64,000 nt of DNA from Pseudomonadota bacterium (GTDB lineage Bacteria; Pseudomonadota; Alphaproteobacteria; Acetobacterales; Acetobacteraceae). Below the pieces are notes generated by a model. The model saw nothing but the letters and a program-made list of their open reading frames with translations, was not told the origin of the DNA and made no database searches. Numbering within the stretch: position 1 is the stretch's first letter; each line of letters begins with the position of its first letter. The position numbers and the translations under genes are program-made. The DNA lies in the NCBI GenBank assembly GCA_021805545.1, contig JAJZFB010000002.1, positions 1 to 64,000 of the forward strand, in the 5' to 3' direction. Shown piece after piece: positions 46,541 through 54,325 of the stretch.

Positions 46541-46555
46541 CCACAATCCCCCCAA
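46541..46555 (+). repeat. 15-bp direct repeat near attL
   Basis: CCACAATCCCCCCAA, 72 bp inside the left end, recurs exactly at 59125-59139, 139 bp inside the right end, in the same orientation. It is a possible integrase or accessory-protein arm site. The rest of 46469-46662 holds no gene. Confidence 0.5.
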
Positions 46556-46662
46556 CGGCCCCATTCCCTCGTCGATCACCGCGCGAGACCTGCCAGAGAG
46601 GACGCGCGCGGGGCTGGTTCCGACTCCGGGCTTCATCTATGGAACCTGCCGCAGAGGTGTCC

Positions 46663-47520
46663 ATGCTTCCACCCACGTCGATCTTCCGTCGAATGCCCGC
46701 GGCCTTGCCTCTCATGCAGAGACGATTTCTGGGCGCGCTCGCGTACGCCAGCGATTGTGCTGAACTCTCGTTCGCTCGGGTCAAGGACTCAGCTCGCGCC
46801 TATCATCTGCCCCTTGATGGTCTGAGTCACGAAGAAGCCGGCTGGGTCCCGGCACGGCGCCTCAGCATCATCGCCGATGCGTGGGCTTGTGTCGATCATG
46901 TGAATCGCGCCCGGGCGCTCGTGAAGCGATCTCCGTATGGCGACCCGCGCCCATCGGAGGTTGACCCATTCCTCGCCGCGACGAAGCCCGCATTGGATAT
47001 CCGGAATCGAATCCAGCACCTTGAGGAAGACATCTTCACCGGCGCGAACTGCGCCGAAGGCAACCCGGTGCTGGGCGTCGTTGCTTGGGCGGACGCGCGC
47101 ATCGCTGGAGGCCACGTCCGGTATTCGATCTCGTCTGGGCCGACCATCGACAACGGTCTCATGGCTTGGACAACGCTCGTGGATGTGGATGGAGCGGACG
47201 ACGTCTTGGACTTCACGCTGAAGGCGGCGGATCGGACCATTCACCTGGACGAGACCATGAAGGCTCTGGCTGACTTCATGGCAGAGTTCGAAGTGACGGT
47301 GACGAGAGCAATCATTTCTGGCCTTCGTGAAACCGCGCTGCAGCGGGGAGTATCACTCCAGGAGCCTCGTCCTCATGGAATCGCGGATATGACGATGGCG
47401 ATGAGGATGAGGCGCAAGGCGGCCGGTGGCTGGGAGTGTGGCGATGGCGACGGCTTCGGCCTAGTCGAGGTTCCATCTGGCTCGTTCAATATCAGCCAAG
47501 AGCCGGTTGATGTAGTCTGA
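46663..47520 (+). CDS. Putative HEPN-like protein of unknown function
   Basis: 285 aa from ATG 46663 (AGAGGTG before it). The ATG at 46639 is an alternative with no ribosome-binding site. The N-terminal half is predicted helical (RRLSIIADAWACVDHVNRAR) and contains ALDIRNRIQHLEEDI, where RNRIQH (encoded at 47002-47019) fits the Rx4-6H RNase motif of HEPN domains. HEPN proteins act as RNases in abortive infection and toxin-antitoxin systems. The C-terminal half is unassigned. It is the first cargo gene next to attL. No antitoxin is adjacent, so the call is tentative. Confidence 0.5.
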   Translation: MLPPTSIFRRMPAALPLMQRRFLGALAYASDCAELSFARVKDSARAYHLPLDGLSHEEAGWVPARRLSIIADAWACVDHVNRARALVKRSPYGDPRPSEVDPFLAATKPALDIRNRIQHLEEDIFTGANCAEGNPVLGVVAWADARIAGGHVRYSISSGPTIDNGLMAWTTLVDVDGADDVLDFTLKAADRTIHLDETMKALADFMAEFEVTVTRAIISGLRETALQRGVSLQEPRPHGIADMTMAMRMRRKAAGGWECGDGDGFGLVEVPSGSFNISQEPVDVV

Positions 47521-47601
47521 CGGTTCGCCGACAGGATAGAAAGATCACCACCGTCTCGTGAGAGAGAATTCAGATGGACGGCGCCGTGCTTGCCCAGAGC
47601 A

Positions 47602-47871
47602 TCATGTCGCTCGGCCCGGCTTCCTGCCGCTGCGGAGCGTCATGGGCTCCTTCTCCCCCGGCTCCGGCTGCCGGAACAGCTCGCCGACTTCGACCTCTAG
47701 GGCCACGGCGATCCTCTCCAAGAGAAGGATGCCCGGATTCTCGCTGCCGCTCTCCAGCCTGCTCACATAGGCGCGGTCGATCCCCGTGTCCGCCGCGAAG
47801 GCGTCCTGCGAGAGCTTCTTGTCCACCCTCAGCCGCCTGATGTTCCTCGCCACGAGTGCCTGCACATTCAT
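47602..47871 (-). CDS. XRE-family helix-turn-helix regulator
   Basis: 89 aa. A single HTH of the Cro/CI type: VARNIRRLRVDKKLSQDAFA, then GIDRAYVSRLESGSENPGIL and IAVALEVEVGELF. The C-terminal tail is short and basic (EPMTLRSGRKPGRAT). It is divergent from the EcsC/zinc-finger operon and sits 26 bp from a palindromic operator, so it likely represses both. It might be the element's immunity/lysogeny repressor or an antitoxin-type regulator for the neighbours. Confidence 0.88.
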   Translation of the reverse strand: MNVQALVARNIRRLRVDKKLSQDAFAADTGIDRAYVSRLESGSENPGILLLERIAVALEVEVGELFRQPEPGEKEPMTLRSGRKPGRAT

Positions 47872-47896
47872 CCGTCGATGCAGGGCAGCTTGCGGA

Positions 47897-47923
47897 CGTG
47901 TAATCCATGTAATATCTTACACG
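47897..47923. promoter_or_regulatory. Palindromic operator between XRE and EcsC genes
   Basis: CGTGTAA (47897-47903) pairs with TTACACG (47917-47923), and within it TGTAA (47908-47912) pairs with TTACA (47917-47921) around TATC. These half-sites stand 26-52 bp before the XRE start and about 75 bp before the EcsC start, in the only AT-rich patch nearby. They are plausible autoregulatory binding sites. Confidence 0.5.
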
Positions 47924-47998
47924 GAATGGAAGCGCTCCGGTCCCGCCGGGCGCAGCAACAGGGGTGGCGGCTTCTGCCACCGAGCAAGAGGCTGAGGC

Positions 47999-48715
47999 AT
48001 GGACGGACCCGAGACGACGGCGCCGGCGGAAGAGGCCGGCCGCGTGACACAGATGCTGGACACGATCTGGAACGAGATCGTGCTCGGCGATTCCAAGCTG
48101 AATCCGGAGAAGTCCTGCTTCGATCTGGCCGATGAGTACAGGCACTCGGGGAAGACGGCGGAAGAGTGCGCGGAGAACTTCATTGGCTGGCAGACCGCGA
48201 AGGCCGGCGCCGCCGGCTTCGCCCTGGGGCTTCCGGGCTTCGCCGCGATGCCCCTCACGGTCCCGGCCGACTTCCTGTCGGTCGCCTACCTCCAGCTCCG
48301 CATGGTGGCCGTCATCGGCATCCTCTTCGATTGGGACGTCCGCTCGGACCAGTTCAGGACGATGGCGTACCTCAGCCTGCTCGGCTCCGCCGCAGGGGAA
48401 CTCACCCGCGACCTTGGCATCAAGGCGACGACCAAGATCGCCATGGGCGCGATCAACAAGGGGGTCTCCGGCGCCGCGCTGAAGAAGATCAATCAGGCCA
48501 TCGGCACCCGGCTGGTGACGAAGGCCGGCAGTACCGGCGTGGTCAATCTGACGAAGATCGTGCCGATTCTCGGCGGCCTGGTTGGCGGCGGCGTCAACGC
48601 CATCGTCACCCGCCAGATCGGGAAGACCGCGATCTCGTGGCTGAAGGAAGGGCCGCCACCGCACGGGGACGATGGCGGAGATGACGGCGACATCATCGAG
48701 GGAGAGACTGCATGA
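47999..48715 (+). CDS. EcsC-family protein
   Basis: 238 aa. The EcsC pattern is AAGFALGLPGFAAMPLTVPADF, then SVAYLQLRMVAVIGILFDWD and, nearer the C-terminus, ATTKIAMGAINKGVS, VNLTKIVPILGGLVGGGVNA and ARQIGKTAISWL-like text. The N-terminal 70 aa is a unique acidic segment and the tail (HGDDGGDDGDIIEGE) is very acidic. EcsC proteins associate with membranes; their biochemical role is not established. The gene overlaps the next by four bases (ATGA), so the products probably act as a pair. Confidence 0.75.
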   Translation: MDGPETTAPAEEAGRVTQMLDTIWNEIVLGDSKLNPEKSCFDLADEYRHSGKTAEECAENFIGWQTAKAGAAGFALGLPGFAAMPLTVPADFLSVAYLQLRMVAVIGILFDWDVRSDQFRTMAYLSLLGSAAGELTRDLGIKATTKIAMGAINKGVSGAALKKINQAIGTRLVTKAGSTGVVNLTKIVPILGGLVGGGVNAIVTRQIGKTAISWLKEGPPPHGDDGGDDGDIIEGETA

Positions 48716-49212
48716 ATTGCTACGAACACCCGGACGCCACCTCGGTGGCGACCTGCGCCTGCGGGCGCGGGCTGTGCGGAACGTGCCAGGGGAGGCACCA
48801 GCCGCCGAGCTGCGAGCCCTGCTACGCGGCCGCCCTGGGCGCGCGCATTGGCAAGACGCAGCAGCGTCTTGCCATCAACTGCTTCTTCGCCATCATCTAC
48901 CTCATCGTGGGCTTCCACTTGCTCACCGGGACAAGCGCCGGCAGCTTTGTCTTGATAGCTGCGGGAGTCTGGGGGTTTTTGGGGTTCCGCTGGCTCTTGG
49001 ACGGTCTGCTCGGCGCCATCCGGCTGACGATCTTCGCCAGTGGCATGACCTGGGTCGTGACCTACCTAATTGGCAGCATCATCTGCTCCCTGGGGGGCCT
49101 GATCATCGTTCCGGTGGAGATCATCCTACAGTGGCGCCTGCTCAAGCGGCTCAAAGCCGAGGTTGCGGGAACGTCACCCGCGCCTGCTGCGGCGATCGGA
49201 GCAACGTCGTAA
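48712..49212 (+). CDS. Zinc-finger (B-box-like) membrane protein
   Basis: 166 aa. The first 40 residues have a Cys/His set (Cys3, His6, Cys15, Cys17, Cys22, Cys25, His29, Cys34, Cys37) resembling a B-box or treble-clef zinc site. Then come three hydrophobic segments: about 52-72, 80-110 and 112-140 (FAIIYLIVGFHLLTG, LIAAGVWGFLGFRWLLDG, WVVTYLIGSIICSLGGLIIV). The start overlaps the EcsC stop, so the two are translationally coupled. A soluble zinc domain joined to a membrane part suggests a membrane-tethered sensor or partner of EcsC; function not known. Confidence 0.7.
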   Translation: MNCYEHPDATSVATCACGRGLCGTCQGRHQPPSCEPCYAAALGARIGKTQQRLAINCFFAIIYLIVGFHLLTGTSAGSFVLIAAGVWGFLGFRWLLDGLLGAIRLTIFASGMTWVVTYLIGSIICSLGGLIIVPVEIILQWRLLKRLKAEVAGTSPAPAAAIGATS

Positions 49213-49407
49213 GGCCCAACCGCCATGCGGTGCCGTGGGCGACCAGTTAGACGCCCTGCTGGGACTCTTGGGGATGGCCGAGGTCGTCGCCGGACGCCTG
49301 TTGGAGAGAGCCGAGCAGCACGAAGCTACCACCACCTGGGAGGGATGGATTCTCGGACGGTGATGTGGCTGGCCTGGGCGGCGGGCGCCAAGACATGCCC
49401 CGAGAAC

Positions 49408-50421
49408 TTATTCCTCGGGTGGCTCTTCGCCTGGGGCGTCCAGCATGGCGTCGGTCGAGAGCGCTTTGACTCGGGAGGCGAACACGGCGCGGAAGCGGTC
49501 CATCTTCTCCAGCATCCAGCGGTGCAGCTCCGGGTACTGAGTTGTCTGGGCCGGATCGACGCCCGACCGGAAGATTGCAATCCTCGACGCCTTCTTCCCC
49601 GGCAACTCCTGCCATTCCAGCGCGGTTCCAAATTCGGCCTCGATCAAGCCCCGCTGGGCATCGAGAGCACGGAAGGCTGCCTTGCTCGGATCGTTGCTCA
49701 TGTACAGCTCGACACCAATGCGGCTCTTCTGGGTACTGGCCGTTGCGTCGATCAGGAAGCCCGCTCTGCCGATCGAGAACTCCGCCCAGTGCCTCGCACG
49801 AGGTCTCTTCAGCTCGAACGATGACTTCTGCTCCTTCAGGTGCGAAGCGAACGCCGTCCAGTAGGCGAGACTGACCCGTTGACTTTCTGTCGCCACGGCA
49901 CTCTCAGCCCTTCTCACGGCCGTACGGGCCACCTTCGCCCAGTCATTCGGGCTGGCGACGATGTTGAAGCGCGGCGCCGCAGGAGAGGGGCCGATGCGCC
50001 ACAGCTCGATCTCGATGGCGAAAAAAGAGAAATCTTCAAGGGTGTTGGCGTTTAACCAGTCCACCGCCGCCCGGTGGTCGGGTTGGATACTCTCGGCGAT
50101 CCAGACCACGGTCTTGGTTTCCTCCACTCCACCCAGATAGGTGAGCACCTGGCCAAGATGGCTGTGGTCGGTCGGACCGAACTGGTTCTCGATGATGACG
50201 CGGTGCTCGGCCTCATCGGTTGAGCGAGCGAGGATGTCTGCGCGGAATCTCCCCACCGACCTTTCAACCGCTTCGACTTCAAGCCCCATGTTGAGCGCCT
50301 GCCCCAGGAGGGCGATGTTGCGGGGCTCCGCCAGCCACGGCGTGAAATTGCCGTCCTCGGTCGGCCATGCAGTTCTCAACGGCACCTTCTCGAACGTGCC
50401 CAGGGGGATGACTGAACTCAC
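49408..50421 (-). CDS. DUF4268 protein, putative PD-(D/E)XK nuclease
   Basis: 337 aa. Residues ~50-95 hold GRFRADILARSTDEAEHRVI followed by IENQFGPTDHSHLGQVLTYL: Asp62 and Glu78-x-Gln80, a D...ExQ variant of the PD-(D/E)XK core. The C-terminal half (WTAFASHLKEQK, YMSNDPSKAAFRAL, WQELPGKKASRIAIF, HRWMLEKMDRFRAVF) is DUF4268. Such proteins are often found near restriction and defence genes; their target is unproven. It is the last gene before a small membrane protein gene and the integrase. The gap 49213-49407 before it has no gene. Confidence 0.75.
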   Translation of the reverse strand: MSSVIPLGTFEKVPLRTAWPTEDGNFTPWLAEPRNIALLGQALNMGLEVEAVERSVGRFRADILARSTDEAEHRVIIENQFGPTDHSHLGQVLTYLGGVEETKTVVWIAESIQPDHRAAVDWLNANTLEDFSFFAIEIELWRIGPSPAAPRFNIVASPNDWAKVARTAVRRAESAVATESQRVSLAYWTAFASHLKEQKSSFELKRPRARHWAEFSIGRAGFLIDATASTQKSRIGVELYMSNDPSKAAFRALDAQRGLIEAEFGTALEWQELPGKKASRIAIFRSGVDPAQTTQYPELHRWMLEKMDRFRAVFASRVKALSTDAMLDAPGEEPPEE

Positions 50422-50504
50422 TCTTCGACTCCTTGGCCGTTCTGGCTCCCGTGGTGATCCGCGCGAAGGCTATGCCATCTCGCGCACGGGAGCCAGCCTC
50501 TGGA

Positions 50505-50759
50505 TCATGCCGTGGTTGACGGTCCACCGGAGAGCCACGCCCACATGGCACAGACGCCGGCGGCGGTGAGGACGATGTCGAATTGGGGCGCGAGGCGCAG
50601 CTCGACCTCGGCGCCCAGCAGCGCCATCACCACCGGCAGGGTGAGGACGATCTTCACGGCTGCGGGCAGGCGATTCCAGAGGCTGCGCTTCCTGGCCGGT
50701 GACTGCTCCTGGCGCGGCGGCGCGACCTCGACGGCGAGCTTCTTCTTCTCATTCCTCAT
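50505..50759 (-). CDS. Small membrane protein of unknown function
   Basis: 84 aa from ATG 50759 (GAAAGGAACCACC before it). A basic N-terminus (MRNEKKKL ... SPARKRSLWNRL) is followed by one or two hydrophobic segments (IVLTLPVVMALLGAEV and IVLTAAGVCAMWAWLSGG). No family recognised. It lies just downstream of the integrase gene on the same strand, behind a GC hairpin. Confidence 0.5.
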   Translation of the reverse strand: MRNEKKKLAVEVAPPRQEQSPARKRSLWNRLPAAVKIVLTLPVVMALLGAEVELRLAPQFDIVLTAAGVCAMWAWLSGGPSTTA

Positions 50760-50795
50760 GGTGGTTCCTTTCAAGTTCGGGTTCGATGGTAGAGC

Positions 50796-50821
50796 GGGGA
50801 AGGCGCGCGGGCGCCTTCCCC
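50796..50821 (+). terminator. GC hairpin downstream of integrase
   Basis: GGGGAAGGCGC (50796-50806) with GCGCCTTCCCC (50811-50821), 4-nt loop, followed on the plus strand by a weak TTCTT. On the minus strand it has no T-run. It may act as a transcription punctuation point between the integrase and the small membrane protein gene. Confidence 0.4.
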
Positions 50822-50849
50822 TTCTTCGTGCTGGTCGTGGTGGTTCGGC

Positions 50850-52061
50850 CTACGCGGCGTCCCGCACCTCCGCCTTCGCGGCCTCAGGCTCGGGCAGCAG
50901 GTTCCAGGCCCGCAGCGCGGTCGTTGCGGTGTCGATCAGCCTCTGCGGCGAGTGGTGCGCGTACCTCGTCGTCGTGCTGAGCTGCGTGTGGCCGAGCACG
51001 GTGCCGATCTCATTCAGAGGTGTCCCGGCGTTGGCCAGGGCACTTGCGAAGCTGTGCCGCAGGTCGTGGACGCGCAGATCCTCGGGCAACCCCGCCGCCT
51101 CCCTGGCCCGCCGCCACGCGCCGCGCACGCCTTCCACCGGCTGGCCCTCCCGGCGGGCGCTGGGGAACACGTAGGGATTCTCCGGGTGGAACTGCCGCTT
51201 GGCGAGTTGGCGCTGGAGGATCGCCACGGCCACGGTCGAGAGCGGGATGTGCCGCGTGCGGCCGGACTTGGAACGCGGCACGGTGAGGATGCAGCGTTCC
51301 AGGTCCACGTTCTCCCACGTCGCCTTCAGCGCCTCGCCCCGGCGAGCGCCGGTGACGGCGAGGAACGCCAGCACGGACGCGGCGGTCTCGTCCGGGTCGG
51401 CCGCCAGCGCCCGGAAGAGCGCCTGCGTCTCCGCCGGGGACAAGTACTTGTCGCGGCCGACCTCGCGCAGCATCCCCGGTGACGCGGCCGGGTTGCGGCC
51501 CTGGTACAGCTCCCATTTGAGCGCCTGGTTGAACATGGCGCGCAGGGTGGCGAGGTGCCGGTTGACGGTGCCGTTCGCCAGTCCCTCTCCCACCATCCTA
51601 CGCCGCAGTTCCGCCACGTCCTGGGGCGTGACCTCGTCCAGCGCCTTCTTCCCGATGGCGGGCAGGATGCGCTTCCGCAGGTACGCCTCGACGTTGCCGG
51701 CCGCGCGCAGGTGCTCCTGCACGTGCGGGACGTATCTGTCCTTGGCGAATTCTGCGACGGTGGGGACAGCGCGCAGCTTTGCCCTCTCCGCCGCCGGGTC
51801 GCCGCCCAGGCTGACCTCGGCCTTGAGCTGCTCCGCGCGCTTGCGGGCCTGGTCCACGGTGACGTCGCCGAGGCGGCCGAGCCTGACCTCGTGCCGGCGG
51901 TTCCGCGCGTCATTGTACCGGAAGTAGAACGTCACGCCGGAGGCGCGCTGCTCGGCGATGAAGCCGGCGAGCCTGTCGTCGAAGATGCGGTTCTTCACTG
52001 CGCCCTCCGGCAGGGGCGGCAGCTTCTGCACCAGGGTGCGGGTGATGGTGGTCGCGGCCAT
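50850..52061 (-). CDS. int: Tyrosine recombinase (phage-type integrase)
   Basis: 403 aa. N-terminal arm-binding region (KNRIFDDRLAGFIAEQR ... VRLGRLGDVTVDQARKRAEQ), SAM-like core-binding domain (about 100-190) and catalytic domain with Arg240 (TGARRGE), Lys265, His332-x-x-Arg335 (HDLRHSFASALA), His358 (LGHTQ) and Tyr367 (TTTRYAHHS). It catalyses site-specific recombination at the tRNA-Arg att sites. Unusually it lies in the middle of the element, 4.4 kb from attL and 7.2 kb from attR. The AlpA-like gene is immediately upstream. Confidence 0.95.
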   Translation of the reverse strand: MAATTITRTLVQKLPPLPEGAVKNRIFDDRLAGFIAEQRASGVTFYFRYNDARNRRHEVRLGRLGDVTVDQARKRAEQLKAEVSLGGDPAAERAKLRAVPTVAEFAKDRYVPHVQEHLRAAGNVEAYLRKRILPAIGKKALDEVTPQDVAELRRRMVGEGLANGTVNRHLATLRAMFNQALKWELYQGRNPAASPGMLREVGRDKYLSPAETQALFRALAADPDETAASVLAFLAVTGARRGEALKATWENVDLERCILTVPRSKSGRTRHIPLSTVAVAILQRQLAKRQFHPENPYVFPSARREGQPVEGVRGAWRRAREAAGLPEDLRVHDLRHSFASALANAGTPLNEIGTVLGHTQLSTTTRYAHHSPQRLIDTATTALRAWNLLPEPEAAKAEVRDAA

Positions 52062-52141
52062 GTGGCTCCTTCCTGTGGTGGATGGGGATGGGGGTCATCG
52101 GGGTCTTGGAGGTGCGGCGCGCAGGCCCAGGCGGGCGACGC

Positions 52142-52381
52142 CTACCCGGCAGTGCTGTGGCGCCGATTCGCCTCGACGAAGGCTTCCAAATCTTCCTGCT
52201 GGTACCGAACGTACTTGCCCGAGAGCTTGATGAAGGCCGGCCCGGCGCCCGTGCCGCGCCAGCGCTCCAGCAGCTCGGCGGTGACGCCCAGGCGCTCGGC
52301 GGCCTGGGGCGCGGTGAGCAGCGGGCGCAGCCCCCGCTGCTCGGTGGTGGTGGTGCCAGCCTCGATCGTTTGCTTGGCCAT
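52142..52381 (-). CDS. AlpA-like helix-turn-helix protein (excisionase/activator candidate)
   Basis: 79 aa from ATG 52381 (GGAGACGAG upstream). A MerR/AlpA-type winged HTH: LLTAPQAAERLGVTAELLERW, then GPAFIKLSGKYVRYQQEDLEAF. AlpA proteins activate integrase expression or act as directionality factors in phage satellites and mobile islands. It lies 80 bp upstream of the integrase on the same strand; the gap contains the G-rich repeat GATGGGGGTCAT (52087-52098). An upstream ATG at 52438 would add 19 residues. Confidence 0.82.
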   Translation of the reverse strand: MAKQTIEAGTTTTEQRGLRPLLTAPQAAERLGVTAELLERWRGTGAGPAFIKLSGKYVRYQQEDLEAFVEANRRHSTAG

Positions 52382-52505
52382 GTCGTGCTCGTCTCCATCT
52401 TCGGGCGCCGGTGGCGCGCTTGCCCCGGCTTCGCCCATGGAGCTGTTCGACGGTGGCACTTGGCCGCCAAAAGCCGCGCATGACCCTCCTTGCCCGCGCC
52501 GCGTC

Positions 52506-52535
52506 AGCGCCGGGCGGGCCAAAGCCCACCCGGCG
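52506..52535. other. GC hairpin after cassette copy 2
   Basis: GCGCCGGGCGGG (52506-52517) with CCCACCCGGCGC (52524-52535), one G-T mismatch, 6-nt loop. It lies just downstream of the 208-aa cassette gene (minus strand) and has no following T-run. Possibly an mRNA 3' stabiliser or attenuator. Confidence 0.45.
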
Positions 52536-52572
52536 CGTTGGCAATCCTTCGGCCTGACTCCTCGGCCTTCGC

Positions 52573-53199
52573 CTACCCGGACTCGCCGGAGGCACCCGCC
52601 ACCAAGCGTGCGATCCGCACGCGGCGCATCTCGGCCGCCAGGGCTTCGCGCACGGCGTTGCGGCAGGTCCAGAGCCGCGAGATGTACGGCGCCCGAGCGG
52701 ACCAGTCTCGCAGCGCCTCGTCCACCACGATCAGCACCTGCTCCGGCGTCACGCCTTCCTCGCGGCTGGCGGGATCGGGGCAGAGTGGCAAGTGCAGATC
52801 GCCTGCGCGCGCCAGCGTCCATCTATACGGCGAGGGTAGACCGCCGGGACAGAATTCCACCCCGGCGCCGAGCGGCTCACCCGCCTGCATTTGCCGGACC
52901 GCCTGCCCGAGCGCCTCCAGCACGGCGAGCGCGCCGCCCTCCGGCATCCGCGCGTGCTCCAGCGCCATGCGGGCCTGCACCACCAGAACGAGTTGGCGCA
53001 GCGCCCAACCGGACGGCGCGGAGCAGACCGTGCCGTACCGCACCGGCAGGCCGAAGCCGTCGCTGCCGGTGTCCAGTACGGCGACCCAGAAGCGCTGCTC
53101 CCAGTAGGGCAGCACGTCGGCGTTGGTGAACAGCACGAAACGTTCTCCGTCTCCCGTGCGGCGCACAGCGACGATGGATTTCTCGTCGAAGTCGATCAT
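52573..53199 (-). CDS. Cassette copy 2, large protein (unknown family)
   Basis: 208 aa. No recognised domain. Features: a Trp-rich N-terminal half (LPYWEQRFWVAVLD), a central helix-rich stretch, and a conserved segment RWTLARAGDLHLPLCPDPAS then EEGVTPEQVLIVVDEAL. The last 50 aa are Arg-rich. It is paralogous to the 222-aa protein 0.5 kb upstream (PWTLARTGSFTIPLCPDAEA, GVTPEQLLAVIEMAL). Its ATG overlaps the stop of the 118-aa partner by four bases. Part of a two-gene cassette repeated in tandem. Confidence 0.7.
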   Translation of the reverse strand: MIDFDEKSIVAVRRTGDGERFVLFTNADVLPYWEQRFWVAVLDTGSDGFGLPVRYGTVCSAPSGWALRQLVLVVQARMALEHARMPEGGALAVLEALGQAVRQMQAGEPLGAGVEFCPGGLPSPYRWTLARAGDLHLPLCPDPASREEGVTPEQVLIVVDEALRDWSARAPYISRLWTCRNAVREALAAEMRRVRIARLVAGASGESG

Positions 53200-53552
53200 G
53201 CGCGCACGTCTCCCTCGGTGCTGGCGGCCGGAACCATTTTGGTTCCGTCCGATTCGCCAGCCTGGTCCACCTCGAACACCAGCCAGGAGTCGTCGCTGTT
53301 GATCGTGGCAGCCACACCCTCGGGAATCTTGAAGCAGACCAGCTCCTCCTCGTTGTCGTCGTCGTTGAGGCGGAGCAGGTCGTCCGGCTCGCGTACCTGG
53401 ATGCCGAGCGTGGCGAGGTACTTGATGACATGGAGCGGGTCCTCGCCGGTGCGGACGGCGTCGACGAATTTGATCCGCTGCACGTCAGGCAACTTCTCGA
53501 CCTCGGAGTACCGGGAGAGCAGCGCCTCCAGGGTTTGGATTTCTTGGTCCAT
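53196..53552 (-). CDS. Cassette copy 2, small acidic protein
   Basis: 118 aa. Very acidic: NDDDNEEELVCFKIPEG, with a GEDPLHVIKYLATLG core. No known family. It is paralogous to the 99-aa protein at 54322 (shared LP..., GDDPLHLIPYFADLG, DLL). The short/long pair with 4-bp overlaps in both copies suggests an obligate two-protein unit, as in toxin-antitoxin or inhibitor-effector pairs, but no mechanism is visible. Confidence 0.7.
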   Translation of the reverse strand: MDQEIQTLEALLSRYSEVEKLPDVQRIKFVDAVRTGEDPLHVIKYLATLGIQVREPDDLLRLNDDDNEEELVCFKIPEGVAATINSDDSWLVFEVDQAGESDGTKMVPAASTEGDVRA

Positions 53553-53571
53553 GTGTTGGGCTCCAGACGCA

Positions 53572-53601
53572 GGAAGCCCCGCCGGTGAGGGCGGGGCTTC
53601 C
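53572..53601. other. GC hairpin between the two cassette copies
   Basis: GGAAGCCCCGCC (53572-53583) with GGCGGGGCTTCC (53590-53601), perfect 12-bp stem, 6-nt loop, in the spacer between the copy-1 large gene and the copy-2 small gene. No T-run on the minus strand. The spacer after copy 2 has a similar hairpin. Confidence 0.5.
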
Positions 53602-53656
53602 CGGTCAATGCTGGTTGGAAGGATTGCCCAGGCCGGCGTCGGCCTGGGCACCAGCA

Positions 53657-54325
53657 TCACATGCGGCTGGACTCCGACTCTGCCGCGTCCACCGTGGCCA
53701 CGTGCTCCTCCCAGCGCGCCATTGCCCGCCTGACCTCCAAGGCCAGCGCCGCCTGCACCGCGCGGCGCGCCTCCCAGCAGCTCCGCCGCCAGGGCGTGGC
53801 CGGCAGCCAGGAGCTGAGCGCCATCTCGATCACGGCGAGCAGTTGCTCCGGCGTGACGCCGCGCTGCCGCGCCTCCGCGTCCGGGCAGAGCGGAATCGTG
53901 AATGACCCTGTCCTGGCCAAGGTCCACGGGAACGGCGATGCCACCCCGCCCGGCGGGGCCGGCTCGAAGGCGACCGGCGGCACCGCCCAGCCCGCCTGGG
54001 GTTCTCGATGCACGGCGGCGGCCCGGTCCAGGTGGCGCACGATCTCGGCCAGGACGGGTTCGCCGGAGTGCGCCTGCTCGGCCTCGAACCGGGCCAGCGC
54101 CACGGCCAGGAGCTGGGCCATGGTCCAACCGTCGAAAGGGCCGAGACTGGCGAGGCGGAGGAACACGCCGCCGTCCGCCATCTCGACCACCGCGCCCCAC
54201 AGGCGCAGCGGTCGGCCGGGGACCAGATCGGCGGTGACGAGGGCGACGGCGCGCCCGGTGCTGGTCTTGTGCCAGGCGACATTGTCGCGGCCGCCCATGG
54301 CGCGGGCCGTCATTCCCGCGCTCAT
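53657..54325 (-). CDS. Cassette copy 1, large protein (unknown family)
   Basis: 222 aa, no known family, paralogue of the 208-aa gene. Segments shared: TLAR, PLCPD, GVTPEQLL and an Arg-rich C-terminus (RRAVQAALALEVRRAMARW). The middle of the molecule (AVALARFEAEQAHSGEP ... HLDRAAAVHREP) is helical. The start overlaps the stop of the 99-aa partner gene by four bases. Confidence 0.7.
   Translation of the reverse strand: MSAGMTARAMGGRDNVAWHKTSTGRAVALVTADLVPGRPLRLWGAVVEMADGGVFLRLASLGPFDGWTMAQLLAVALARFEAEQAHSGEPVLAEIVRHLDRAAAVHREPQAGWAVPPVAFEPAPPGGVASPFPWTLARTGSFTIPLCPDAEARQRGVTPEQLLAVIEMALSSWLPATPWRRSCWEARRAVQAALALEVRRAMARWEEHVATVDAAESESSRM

Noticed and set aside
51555-53129. 524-aa forward ORF across the integrase, AlpA and cassette genes
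   Set aside because: It crosses several recognisable genes on the other strand and reads as Arg/Pro/Ser-rich shadow.
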